From positions 104,943-168,942 of the forward strand of contig NZ_JACHIF010000004.1 of NCBI RefSeq assembly GCF_014203045.1: a stretch of 64,000 nt of DNA, read 5' to 3'. Position 1 is the stretch's first letter. Every line of letters starts with the position of its first letter. This document shows positions 53,311-61,951 of this stretch, piece by piece. A model generated the notes under the pieces. That model was given only the letters and a program-made list of their open reading frames with translations. It searched no databases and was not told where the DNA came from. Origin of the DNA: Prosthecobacter dejongeii (GTDB taxonomy: Bacteria; Verrucomicrobiota; Verrucomicrobiia; Verrucomicrobiales; Verrucomicrobiaceae). The translations under genes were made by a program, and so were the position numbers.

Positions 53311-54474
53311 TTAATCTGCGCTGTCTATCAGCTTGGCGAACTCGTCGAAGAAGTACTTCGCGTCATTCGGTCCGGGTGCGGCCTCTGGATGGTATTGCAC
53401 GCTAAGGACGGGTGCTTCGCGGTGGCGCATGCCTTCCACAGTGCCATCGTTGAGGTTGATGTGCGTGACTTCCACATTGGAGGGCAGGCTGGCGGGATCA
53501 ATGGCAAAGCCGTGATTCTGGCTAGTGATGGAGACTTTACCGGTGCGCAAGTCTTTGACGGGCTGGTTACCACCACGATGGCCGAATTTCAGTTTGAAAG
53601 TTTTGCCACCGTAGGCGTGACCCAGAATCTGATGACCTAGGCAGATGCCAAACACTGGAGTCTTGCCGATGAGCTGTTTGACTTCATTGTGGATGTAACC
53701 CAGCGCAGAGGGATCTCCGGGACCATTAGAAAGGAAAACACCGTCTGGATTGCGCGCCAGCACTTCCGCCGCCGTGGCGGTGGCCGGGACGACGGTGACG
53801 TGGAAGCCACTTTGGCGAAGGCCGCGCAGGATATTGCGCTTCATGCCAAAGTCATAAGCGACGATGTGGTGGCGTGCCTCAGGCAGAGGGTGAAAGGCAC
53901 CTTCAGGGCCGCCTTCGCGGTTCTGGCTAGGGCTTGGGATATCCCACTGGCGGCTGAGTTCGCTCTCTGGATCCCACGTGTAAATGCTTTTGGTCGTGAC
54001 TTCTTTGACGAAATCGCTGCCGCTCATCGGTGCACTTTCCTGGGCCAATTTCACGGCCTCTTCTACAGTGCTGACTTCAGTGGTGATGACGGACCGCATG
54101 GCTCCTAAGGTGCGTAGGTGCTTGGTCAGGGCGCGGGTATCAATCCCTTGGATACCAGGAATGTTGTGCTGCTTCAGGTAAGCATCCAGAGACTGAGTGC
54201 TACGCCAGTTGCTGGGCACATCACAAAGTTCTTCAATGACGAAGCCACGCACGTGGGGCTCATTACTTTCGTCATCCAGTGCATTGATGCCGTAATTACC
54301 GATCATTGGATAAGTCATGGCGACGATCTGGCCACGGTAGGAGGGATCGGTCAGGACTTCCTGATAACCGCACATGGAGGTGTTAAAGCAAATTTCGCCC
54401 GTGCGGGTGCCGGGTGCGCCAAAGGATTCACCTTCAAAATATCTTCCGTCTTCGAGTGCCAGGATTGCTTTCAT
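53311..54474 (-). CDS. carA: Carbamoyl-phosphate synthase small subunit CarA
   Basis: The protein has 387 residues from ATG 54474 (MKAILALEDGRYFEG). The N-terminal domain has FNTSMCGYQEVLTDPSY and GNYGIN. The C-terminal class I glutamine amidotransferase has the catalytic Cys in VFGICLGHQ and His-Glu in QYHPEAAPG. It releases ammonia from glutamine for CarB to make carbamoyl phosphate for pyrimidines and arginine. The inter-domain linker is about a dozen residues longer than in E. coli (PSPSQNREGGPEG region). carB is not adjacent. The gene has its own terminator. Confidence 0.96.
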   Translation of the reverse strand: MKAILALEDGRYFEGESFGAPGTRTGEICFNTSMCGYQEVLTDPSYRGQIVAMTYPMIGNYGINALDDESNEPHVRGFVIEELCDVPSNWRSTQSLDAYLKQHNIPGIQGIDTRALTKHLRTLGAMRSVITTEVSTVEEAVKLAQESAPMSGSDFVKEVTTKSIYTWDPESELSRQWDIPSPSQNREGGPEGAFHPLPEARHHIVAYDFGMKRNILRGLRQSGFHVTVVPATATAAEVLARNPDGVFLSNGPGDPSALGYIHNEVKQLIGKTPVFGICLGHQILGHAYGGKTFKLKFGHRGGNQPVKDLRTGKVSITSQNHGFAIDPASLPSNVEVTHINLNDGTVEGMRHREAPVLSVQYHPEAAPGPNDAKYFFDEFAKLIDSAD

Positions 54475-54603
54475 TAAAAATGGGAAACTTGGGCACCTAG
54501 CGTCGTTGTGCGATGAATGCAAGAGGCGGATGCAATGTCTCTGTGAAGTGAGGTGGAAGAATCGAGGTTGCAGGGAGGCAGACTTGCAGATTCAATCGGT
54601 CCA

Positions 54604-55215
54604 ATGATTTCTGGTCTCATCGCAGGCTCCTTACGCATGGCCACTGGGGCGCTCGCCCGTTGGCATGGCTGCGGCCCGGAACTCCGCCAGCGTATTTATT
54701 TTGCCAACCACACCAGCAACTTGGACGGTCCCCTCCTCTGGGCCAGCCTGCCCGCCCCCCTCCGAATGCGCACCCGCATGGTGGCCGCCCATGATTACTG
54801 GAGTCTCGGGAAACTGCGCCCCTGGCTGGCTCAAAGCGTCTTCCATGCCGTCCTCATCGAACGGAAAAAGCCCACCGCAGAGTGTAACCCACTCGACACC
54901 ATGCTTCAGGCCCTGGGCGACGACCACTCACTGATCATTTTCCCCGAGGGGGGGCGCCAGACCAGTCCAGATCCGCAACCTTTTAAAGTGGGGCTTTTCC
55001 ACCTGGCTAAACGCCGTCCGGACGTGGAACTGGTGCCTGTATGGATGGAGAATCTAAACCGAATCCTGCCCAAGGGTGAATTCCTCCCCGCACCGCTTCT
55101 TTGCAGCCTCGTTTTTGGCACGCCCATCCGCCTGGAGGTGGGAGAGACGAAGGTGGACTTCCTGGAGCGTGCGCGCCAGTCTGTGATCTGCCTGCGCGAG
55201 ACAACCTGCTCTTAA
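54604..55215 (+). CDS. PlsC-type 1-acyl-glycerol-phosphate acyltransferase
   Basis: The 203-residue protein (ATG 54604, MISGLIAGSLRMATG) has the acyltransferase block I NHTSNLD (His36, Asp41, the HX4D motif), block II-like LIERKKP, block III FPEGGR (114-119) and block IV LVPVWMENL. It would acylate lysophosphatidate or another glycerolipid at the inner membrane. The neighbouring cdsA, 13 bp downstream, uses the product phosphatidate, which strongly supports the lipid role. Confidence 0.87.
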   Translation: MISGLIAGSLRMATGALARWHGCGPELRQRIYFANHTSNLDGPLLWASLPAPLRMRTRMVAAHDYWSLGKLRPWLAQSVFHAVLIERKKPTAECNPLDTMLQALGDDHSLIIFPEGGRQTSPDPQPFKVGLFHLAKRRPDVELVPVWMENLNRILPKGEFLPAPLLCSLVFGTPIRLEVGETKVDFLERARQSVICLRETTCS

Positions 55216-55228
55216 ACTGACTTTGCCC

Positions 55229-56194
55229 ATGAACCTGGACCGTGAACTTACCTGGCTGATTTCCGGCGTTGTCGCCATCCTCATCATCGCCAGCGTGCTA
55301 ACGCGGATCTTGAGGAAAAAGGCGCGCTCTGAAGGAACCCGTGCAACGATGGACAATGTCCTATCTCGCACCCGCGCCTGGTGGGGGATGGTGGCCATCT
55401 TCACCCTTGCCATTCTCATCGGGCAGACCGGCACCATCATCCTCTTTGGCCTGCTCTCATTCATGGCATTGCGGGAGTTCATCACTCTCACTCCCACGCG
55501 TCCTGGGGATCATCGGACGCTGTTTTGGGTCTTCTTCATCATCACGCCTCTGCATTACTGGTATTTGCAGGATGGCTGGTATGGCATGTTCTGCATCTTC
55601 ATCCCGGTCTATGCCTTTCTATTTGTGCCCATGCGCAGTGCATTAGCTGGCGACTGCGAGCGGTTTCTCGAACGAACGGCCAAGATCCAATGGGGACTGC
55701 TGATTTGCGTTTACTGCGTTAGCCACGCACCTGCACTGCTGAAGCTGGATTTAAGAAACTACACAGGCGAAAATGCCAAACTGCTGTTCTGGTTCGTGAT
55801 CATTGTGGAGATCAGCGATGTGCTGCAATACGTGTGGGGAAAGACGTGTGGAAAGCATAAGATTGCGCCTTCGGTTAGCCCCAACAAGACCTGGGAGGGC
55901 CTCATTGGCGGAGGTCTTTGCACCGTCGTTATCGGGGCAGCCTCATGGCAGGTCACTCCTTATTCGCCGTTTCAATCCGCAGGCATGAGTGCGCTGATCG
56001 TGCTCACGGGTTTCCTTGGAGGACTTGTGATGTCAGCCATCAAGCGAGATCGTGGCGTCAAGGACTGGGGCCACGCCATCGCCGGTCATGGCGGGGTCAT
56101 GGACCGTCTGGATTCCCTGTGCTTTGCCGCTCCGGTAGTCTTTCACATTACGCGCTACGGTTTTGATTCCCACGCGCTGCTACAAAAGTTTTGA
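55229..56194 (+). CDS. cdsA: Phosphatidate cytidylyltransferase CdsA
   Basis: The 321-residue polytopic membrane protein makes CDP-diacylglycerol from phosphatidate and CTP. The C-terminal signature SAIKRDRGVKDWGHAIAGHG followed by GVMDRLDS matches the CdsA pattern. APSVSPNKTWEG, just before, is also conserved. Start ATG 55229 (MNLDRELTW). It probably forms an operon with the acyltransferase gene. Confidence 0.93.
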   Translation: MNLDRELTWLISGVVAILIIASVLTRILRKKARSEGTRATMDNVLSRTRAWWGMVAIFTLAILIGQTGTIILFGLLSFMALREFITLTPTRPGDHRTLFWVFFIITPLHYWYLQDGWYGMFCIFIPVYAFLFVPMRSALAGDCERFLERTAKIQWGLLICVYCVSHAPALLKLDLRNYTGENAKLLFWFVIIVEISDVLQYVWGKTCGKHKIAPSVSPNKTWEGLIGGGLCTVVIGAASWQVTPYSPFQSAGMSALIVLTGFLGGLVMSAIKRDRGVKDWGHAIAGHGGVMDRLDSLCFAAPVVFHITRYGFDSHALLQKF

Positions 56195-56273
56195 GCTAAG
56201 TATATCACAGGGTTTGATGTTCCTGCGATAAAGTTTGTTATGTGATGATGCATGCCTGCATTATCTTTTGATT

Positions 56274-56309
56274 TTCGCCAACGCGTGTCAGTGCGTCCTA
56301 TTGGGCGAA
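56274..56309. terminator. Possible hairpin between convergent cdsA and BatA-like genes
   Basis: TTCGCCAA and TTGGGCGAA pair with one bulge, enclosing a smaller ACGC/GCGT stem. No T-run follows on either strand. It lies in the 137-bp gap between two convergent stops, where a terminator is expected. Confidence 0.4.
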
Positions 56310-56331
56310 GGCATCCTCGTTCCCCCAAGAG

Positions 56332-58467
56332 TCATCCCCGCGCTATTCTCTGCTGCAGCAGCACCTCAAAGAAAAGCAGCACAAGTAGGCCGATGAGAAA
56401 CGGTTGCCATAGCTCACTGCCATGGCGGCGGGTCCGGTCCAGTTTTTGCCAAGCCTCAATGGACTCTACAAAGGCTGCGTCATATCGCTCCGCCAGTTGC
56501 TTCACTTGTTCCTGGGGCAGGGGAGCTAGATTGGATTCTGCCGGGTCCAGATTGTAGGCCAGCAGGCGCGTGCTGTTGCCCTGCGTCAGCTTGTAGATAC
56601 CTGGGCTCGTGATCGGTGGGGATTCTAGCAAGGCGTGGTCGCCTTCGGCTTTCACTTCCAGTGTCTGCGTCTGGCCGGCCACATCTCGCAGTGTGTATTC
56701 CACCCCCGTGCGTTCTTTCGGCATCACCACCCGTAGTGGTGCGCCCACCTCATCCCAGGCGGTGACGGTGCTCTGCGTGGCTAAGTAGGTTACCAGACGC
56801 TGCATCAGCGGCACAAAGAAAGGCTGCAAAGGCAGGTTCGACCACTCAGCATCCGCCGTGGTGGCGGAGAGGATCACCCGGCCACGTTCCCTCGCTTTTT
56901 CAAGAAACAGCGGCGTGCCACGATCCAGCATCAGCAGAGGTTTGGCTCCGCCATCTTGCGCTGTATCCAGCTCCATCCAGGCCTGGAAGCCAGCTTCTTG
57001 CAGCCGCCCTCCACGGGCATCGTTGAAGTAAACCGTGGCCGGGTGGGTGAGCCGCTGCTGTAGAATGCGCGCCGGGGCTGCCGAGGTGGCGCGTTGCAGC
57101 CCTTTCAGGCCTGCGGGCAACAGGCCCTCACCCTTGCGGTAGAACTCCTGGTTATACCAGTTCAGGTCACAATGCGGACCCGCGAACACGATCAATCCGC
57201 CGCCCGCCTTTACAAACTTGTCCAGTTCGCTCAGCCGATTGCCTTGGAGACGGTCAACATCGCCCAGCACGATGATTTCCTGACCGCGAAAGTCCGTCTC
57301 GCGCAACCGTTTGGAATCCACCTTGGTGATTCGGATGAGGTCCTTGAGGCTGGCGCTCGCGGATTGATAAGGTGTGAGTGCCAGTTCCAGAAAGTCCGCC
57401 GCACCGCTCAGGGCTTCCATGCCGGGATCTCCATCCACAAGCAGCACGTTCAGTTGATTGCGCACCTGCACCACGGAGTAAAAGGCATTGTCATCCGCAA
57501 AACTGTCCCCCTCCAGCCGTACGGTCAGGGAATGATCGCCAACACTTGTAAAAGCGTGAGTAAAACTGATCAGCGCCTCGCCCTCTGGAGCCAGCGTCAC
57601 ACGCGAGGTTCGCAGCCGCGCACCGTCCGCCTCCAGATGCACCGCCACATCCTGCCAAGGACGCTTGCCGTGGTTCTGGATGCGCACCCGCAGGCCGATG
57701 GGCTGCTCCTCCGCCACCACCAGCGCGGAAAGGTCGGCGCTGGCGATGCTTAGGTTCTCAGTCAGATCACTGGTTAGGCGGTAAAAGGTCACTTGCGGTT
57801 TCGGCTCCTGCTTCATCAGGGCATCCAGCGCGGGCAGGGCTGCCCCATCGGCGGCGCTTTTCCAGTCACTGGACTGAAAGTCGGAAACGATGGCCAGCTC
57901 TCGTGCTCCATTGGGCGCGCTGGAGAGGGAGGCCGCCGCCGTTTGCAGCGCCTCATTCACCTTCACAGGCCCGGCTTGGTTGGTCGTCTCAGCGAGTTGC
58001 TGCGGGATCACTTCCAGCGTGCTGGTGCTCTGGTCCAGCAGCCTCCGGGCATTGCCGCCTGCCAGCACCACTTGTGCATCGGATCCCTTTGGCTGTGCCT
58101 GTAGCACCTGGCCCACATCCTGCCGTGCCCGCTCCGCCGGGGATCCGCCGGGAGCTGGAGCCCGCATGGAAAAGGAATCGTCTAGAAGCATCACGAGCGA
58201 GGTCTTGCCCAGGCCAAAGGAACGCAGCGCCGTTAGCACGGGCCGCGCCAGGCATAGTGCCAGAACGATCGGGATCGCAATGCGCACCGCCAGCAGCAGC
58301 CACTGCTCGATGTTCAGCTTCCGCTTCTTTTGCCACATCACTTCCTGCAGCAAGTGCATGGCCCCCCAACGCACCGTCTGCACCCGTCGCTTATTCAGCA
58401 GGTGAATCAGCAACGGCACCAGAAAAGCAGCCGCACCGGCTAGGAGGAAGACATTGAGAAAGGTCAT
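56332..58467 (-). CDS. BatA-like membrane protein with von Willebrand A domain
   Basis: The 711-residue protein begins with the aerotolerance-type N-terminal domain (FLVPLLIHLLNKRRVQTVRW) and a second helix (AVRIAIPIVLALCLARP). A VWA domain with MIDAS motif DDSFSM follows (about residues 95-250). Next come a CARDB-like beta domain, a glutamine-amidotransferase-like segment (LNVLLVDGDPGMEAL; GGGLIVFAGPHCDLNWY), and a final helix (LWQPFLIGLLVLLFFEVLL). Together with the MoxR and DUF58 genes it forms the known MoxR-Bat type cluster, linked in other bacteria to stress tolerance and protein or complex maturation. Confidence 0.87.
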   Translation of the reverse strand: MTFLNVFLLAGAAAFLVPLLIHLLNKRRVQTVRWGAMHLLQEVMWQKKRKLNIEQWLLLAVRIAIPIVLALCLARPVLTALRSFGLGKTSLVMLLDDSFSMRAPAPGGSPAERARQDVGQVLQAQPKGSDAQVVLAGGNARRLLDQSTSTLEVIPQQLAETTNQAGPVKVNEALQTAAASLSSAPNGARELAIVSDFQSSDWKSAADGAALPALDALMKQEPKPQVTFYRLTSDLTENLSIASADLSALVVAEEQPIGLRVRIQNHGKRPWQDVAVHLEADGARLRTSRVTLAPEGEALISFTHAFTSVGDHSLTVRLEGDSFADDNAFYSVVQVRNQLNVLLVDGDPGMEALSGAADFLELALTPYQSASASLKDLIRITKVDSKRLRETDFRGQEIIVLGDVDRLQGNRLSELDKFVKAGGGLIVFAGPHCDLNWYNQEFYRKGEGLLPAGLKGLQRATSAAPARILQQRLTHPATVYFNDARGGRLQEAGFQAWMELDTAQDGGAKPLLMLDRGTPLFLEKARERGRVILSATTADAEWSNLPLQPFFVPLMQRLVTYLATQSTVTAWDEVGAPLRVVMPKERTGVEYTLRDVAGQTQTLEVKAEGDHALLESPPITSPGIYKLTQGNSTRLLAYNLDPAESNLAPLPQEQVKQLAERYDAAFVESIEAWQKLDRTRRHGSELWQPFLIGLLVLLFFEVLLQQRIARG

Positions 58468-58562
58468 CGGATGGGCCTAACAATAAATGAGTAAAGTTGA
58501 CTTATCATGGCATGACCGTCTAAAAAACGTTGCACACATGGATGAAATCTGGTTCGGCATTA

Positions 58563-59456
58563 TCATCGCATTCTCAGCGCTAAATAGCTCCGCAGGGCCG
58601 CCGCGTGTGATTCATCCGTGGGCAGGCTCAGGTAGTCCACTTGATGTTTGCGAAAGCCTTCCTTGAGCTGTCCTTGGAAGGTCTTCAGCACTTCCAGGTA
58701 GCGTTGCCGGACGGCCGCAGGATCTAGCAGCAACGAGTCTTCAGCATTCTCTAGATTCTCAAAGCGCGACCACTGGCCAAACGGGAACTCCAGTTCATCT
58801 CGGTCCCAGAGCTGCATCGCGATCACTTCATGGCCCTTTTTCCGCAACACACCTATAGCCTTCAAAATGGAGGCGGCATCGTCGAAGAAATCGCTGATGA
58901 GGATCACCAGACCCCGGCGCTTCAGCCGCTGGGCCAGCGACTCCAAAACGGGGGCCAGCGTTGTGTCTTTGCCCGGCTCCGTTTTGATCATCGTCTCCAG
59001 CATGTGATGCAGGTGCGTGATGCGCGTCTGGTTCGGGATGAAGTCGCGGATCTTCGTGTCGAAGGTCACTAGCCCCACCGCATCCTGTTGTGACATCAGC
59101 AGGTAGGCCATCGCGGCAGCCAGCTTGCGGGCATAGTCAAATTTCAGCACGCCCTTCTGCCCGCGATAGTTCATGGAGCCACTGGCATCTAGCACCAGCG
59201 TGGCGCGCAGGTTCGTCTCTTCATCAAATTCACGGATGTAAAAGCGGTCCGCCCGGCCAAAGATCTTCCAGTCCAGACGCCGAATGTCATCGCCCTGCAC
59301 ATAGGGCCGATGTTGGCGGAACTCCACACTGAAGCCCTTGTGCGGCGAGGCATGCTGGCCGGTGGTAAAGCCCTCCACCACCGTCCGCGCAAAGAGCTGC
59401 AAGCTCTGCAGACTGGTGATGTCTTCCGCTTCGAGAATGGAGGAAAGGGTGGCCAT
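58563..59456 (-). CDS. DUF58 protein of the MoxR cluster
   Basis: The 297-residue cytoplasmic protein has the DUF58 signature (HKGFSVEFRQHRPYVQGDDI, RRLDWKIFGRADR) and a VWA-like core (TLVLDASGSMNYRG with metal-site residues DASGS; LVILISDFFDD). It is 93 bp downstream of moxR and 95 bp upstream of the BatA-like gene. It is thought to act with MoxR in assembling or modifying complexes at the membrane, but the molecular job is not settled. Confidence 0.92.
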   Translation of the reverse strand: MATLSSILEAEDITSLQSLQLFARTVVEGFTTGQHASPHKGFSVEFRQHRPYVQGDDIRRLDWKIFGRADRFYIREFDEETNLRATLVLDASGSMNYRGQKGVLKFDYARKLAAAMAYLLMSQQDAVGLVTFDTKIRDFIPNQTRITHLHHMLETMIKTEPGKDTTLAPVLESLAQRLKRRGLVILISDFFDDAASILKAIGVLRKKGHEVIAMQLWDRDELEFPFGQWSRFENLENAEDSLLLDPAAVRQRYLEVLKTFQGQLKEGFRKHQVDYLSLPTDESHAAALRSYLALRMR

Positions 59457-59475
59457 GGGGTTGAGGGGTCAAACA

Positions 59476-59528
59476 GTCAAAGGTCAGGAAGTCAAAGGTC
59501 AAGGATGTATGAACGGCACGTCCTTGAC
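59476..59528. repeat. Short direct and inverted repeats in the moxR-DUF58 gap
   Basis: GTCAAAGGTCA occurs at 59476-59486 and 59491-59501. GTCAAGGA (59498-59505) and TCCTTGAC (59521-59528) form an eight-base inverted pair. They may be a processing or regulatory element inside the operon. Confidence 0.5.
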
Positions 59529-59549
59529 GGTTGACTCATTGACCCACCT

Positions 59550-60551
59550 TCAGAGCACCTTCGCACCGGGCTTCTTGATCTTGTGGATCAGCTCCTTCAC
59601 GATCATGTCCACCGTCACACCTTCAGCTTCAGCATGAAAGGTGGGCACGATGCGGTGACGCAGGGCAGGCAGGGCCAGCGCCTCGATGTCGTCAGTGGTC
59701 ACATGGGTGCGACCTTGCAGCAGGGCGCGTACTTTGCCTGCCAGCACCAGCATCTGGCTGGCGCGCGGTCCAGCCCCCCAGCCGACCATCTCTTTCACAT
59801 AGGGTAGAGCATCAGACTCGTTGGGGCGGGTAGCACGCACCAGATCCAGAACAAAGTCCGTCACATGGTCCGGCACCGGCACCTGCCGCGCCAAGGCCTG
59901 CGCAGCTTGCAATTCCTCAGAGGTGACGACCGCCTCGATCTCTTCCTGCACCCCGCCCGTAGTCCGGGCGATGACTTCGCGCTCCTCCTCACGGCTCGGG
60001 TAGTCCACTTTGATCAGGAACAGGAATCGGTCCTTTTGCGCCTCGGGCAGGGGATAGGTGCCTTCCTGCTCGATTGGGTTTTGCGTGGCCAGCACAAAGA
60101 AGGGCTTGGGCAAAATGTAGGTCTCCTGGCCTACTGTCACACTTTTTTCTTGCATCGCCTCCAGCAGGGCCGCCTGCGTCTTCGGCGGGGTTCGATTGAT
60201 CTCATCCGCCAGGATGATCTGCGAGAAGATGGGGCCGCGCTGGAACACCAACTTCCGCCGCCCGGTCTCCGAATCTTCCTGAATGATCTCCGTGCCCGTA
60301 ATATCCGCAGGCATCAGGTCTGGGGTAAACTGGATACGGCGGAAGCCCAGGTGCATGGCATCTGCCAGGGACTTCACCAGCAGCGTCTTAGCTAAGCCTG
60401 GGGCCCCTTCAAGAAGGCTGTGTCCGCCAGCAGCAATGGCAATAAATACCTGTTCAATCACCGCCTCCTGCCCAACGATGCGTCGGCTGAGCGCTTTTTT
60501 GAGTTTTTGGTAACCTGAGACAAAAGCGGCGGCGGCAGCGGTATCGGACAT
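59550..60551 (-). CDS. MoxR-family AAA+ ATPase
   Basis: The 333-residue protein has the MoxR/AAA_3 ATPase: Walker A GAPGLAKT (49-56), [17 protein letters not shown], Walker [25 protein letters not shown], sensor [27 protein letters not shown] (arginine finger) and the C-terminal lid. MoxR ATPases act as chaperones with VWA proteins. It is the first gene of moxR-DUF58-BatA, all minus. Confidence 0.95.
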   Translation of the reverse strand: MSDTAAAAAFVSGYQKLKKALSRRIVGQEAVIEQVFIAIAAGGHSLLEGAPGLAKTLLVKSLADAMHLGFRRIQFTPDLMPADITGTEIIQEDSETGRRKLVFQRGPIFSQIILADEINRTPPKTQAALLEAMQEKSVTVGQETYILPKPFFVLATQNPIEQEGTYPLPEAQKDRFLFLIKVDYPSREEEREVIARTTGGVQEEIEAVVTSEELQAAQALARQVPVPDHVTDFVLDLVRATRPNESDALPYVKEMVGWGAGPRASQMLVLAGKVRALLQGRTHVTTDDIEALALPALRHRIVPTFHAEAEGVTVDMIVKELIHKIKKPGAKVL

Positions 60552-60885
60552 GGGAAAATGGACTGTGGGCAGAAAGTGGATCGTGGAGACACGAAGCCAT
60601 AGCAGGGTTTCTTTCCGAGTCTTGCACGATGTCTTTCCTGAATCTTGTGCTAACCCTCAAAGTCGGTCAGACAGGCCACTTTTAAAAGTTCGATTCTGGG
60701 CTCGAAGAGAAGATTTTGAGTTTAAATCTGTAACAGGTGTCTGATTTCAGGGTGTTAATGACCAGGGTGCTTGTCATTAATGTTCCAGTTTTTTTGAAAA
60801 ATATTCTCAACATCTGTCGGGCAATGTCATAGATTAGTTCATTGGATATTCTGGAAACGCCCTTCTCCCAACTCAGTCTCAGACC
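60552..60885. promoter_or_regulatory. 334-bp divergent intergenic region with an inverted repeat
   Basis: This region separates moxR (minus) from the secreted 342-residue protein (plus) and holds no gene I can support. TTAATGAC (60755-60762) and GTCATTAA (60773-60780) form perfect eight-base arms with a ten-base spacer, a candidate operator. An A/T-rich stretch follows at 60788-60808. I could not fit convincing -35/-10 pairs. Confidence 0.45.
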
Positions 60886-61914
60886 ATGAAACGACTTTTT
60901 TGTATAGCCGCCTCCTGTTTGCTGGCCGTCGCCGCCACGGCTCAGACCTTGGTGACCACGCCGATCATGGGTTTCTTGACCCTGAACCTTCAGGCGGGGA
61001 CAAATTTCATGGGTTTCGCCCTGCTGCCTTCCATGGAACTGCAAGCGGTGGTGAATATCTCGCCTGGAGATCGGACTCACGTTTTTGTCCAAGGTGCCCC
61101 TCAAGTGGCTTTGACGGACAATCAGTTCAACCCGGGTGCTCTGCCTTCACACACGATTGAAATCGTCAGTGCAGGGACTGGGTTGGGGTTCACCAGCGCC
61201 ATCGTGGATACTCTGGCAACAGGCAATGAAATCGTCCTTGCCGATGCCATTCCCGCCGGCGTGCTGGATGGCGCGACCATCAAGATTTGGAAACTATGGA
61301 CACTAGCGGATGCTTTTGGCGCAGACAATTCAGCTGGTTTAACAGGTGGCCAGACCCCCGAGACGGCGGACCTGATTCAGTTGCCGAATGGTTCCGGTTT
61401 CGACGAATTCTTCTACTCCACAGGCGGGGCTCAGGGCATTGGCTGGCGTCAAGTGGGGCAGGGAACGGCGAATCAGGCGTCGGTGCCTCTGGAATTTAGT
61501 GGTGGCATTGCCATCCGTGCTCGATCACCGAAGTCCATTGTCATTGTCGGGCAGATCAAACCCGGCAAGACCATGATCACTCTTCAGACAGGAAACAACT
61601 TCGTGGCTAACCTCTGCCCGGTGAATGCCTCTGGCGATACTCCTTCTACGGAAGGTCGCACTTTGGGTAACTCGGGTCTTCAGGCTGGCCTGACGGGAGG
61701 CATCGCCTCCACACAGGCGGACTTGGTTCTGATTTGGAATGGCCAAGGCTATTCGCAGTATTACTATTCCACGGGAGGCCTGCCCGGCCAAGGCTGGAGG
61801 CGTATCGGTGGCGGTGTGACAGATCAATCCGGTGTCGCCCTTCCAGATGGAGCCTACATCATTTTCCGTCGCGGTGCGCCCGTGCAGATTCAGGTGAACC
61901 AGGGCAACTTTTAG
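60886..61914 (+). CDS. Secreted protein resembling the TIGR02597 family
   Basis: The 342-residue precursor has a signal peptide (LFCIAASCLLAVAATA) and a beta-rich mature part. Two similar blocks are visible: DLIQLPNGSGFDEFFYSTGG with GWRQVGQG (about residues 165-200), and DLVLIWNGQGYSQYYYSTGG with GWRRIGGG (about 284-315). The sequence reads like the TIGR02597 family known from Verrucomicrobia, whose function is unknown; this is recalled, not searched. The gap to the next gene is only 37 bp, so the two are probably co-transcribed. Confidence 0.72.
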   Translation: MKRLFCIAASCLLAVAATAQTLVTTPIMGFLTLNLQAGTNFMGFALLPSMELQAVVNISPGDRTHVFVQGAPQVALTDNQFNPGALPSHTIEIVSAGTGLGFTSAIVDTLATGNEIVLADAIPAGVLDGATIKIWKLWTLADAFGADNSAGLTGGQTPETADLIQLPNGSGFDEFFYSTGGAQGIGWRQVGQGTANQASVPLEFSGGIAIRARSPKSIVIVGQIKPGKTMITLQTGNNFVANLCPVNASGDTPSTEGRTLGNSGLQAGLTGGIASTQADLVLIWNGQGYSQYYYSTGGLPGQGWRRIGGGVTDQSGVALPDGAYIIFRRGAPVQIQVNQGNF

Positions 61915-61951
61915 TCACGCCCCGATTTCTTTTTTGTTTTTCCTTTCCCTT

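Noticed and set aside
53890..53960. Extra Pro/Gly-rich residues in the CarA linker, considered as an inserted repeat element
   Set aside because: The insert is only about a dozen residues, at a naturally variable linker, and shows no strong palindrome.
57094..57753. Open frame of about 220 codons opposite the BatA-like gene
   Set aside because: Shadow of the VWA protein reading frame in a GC-rich stretch.
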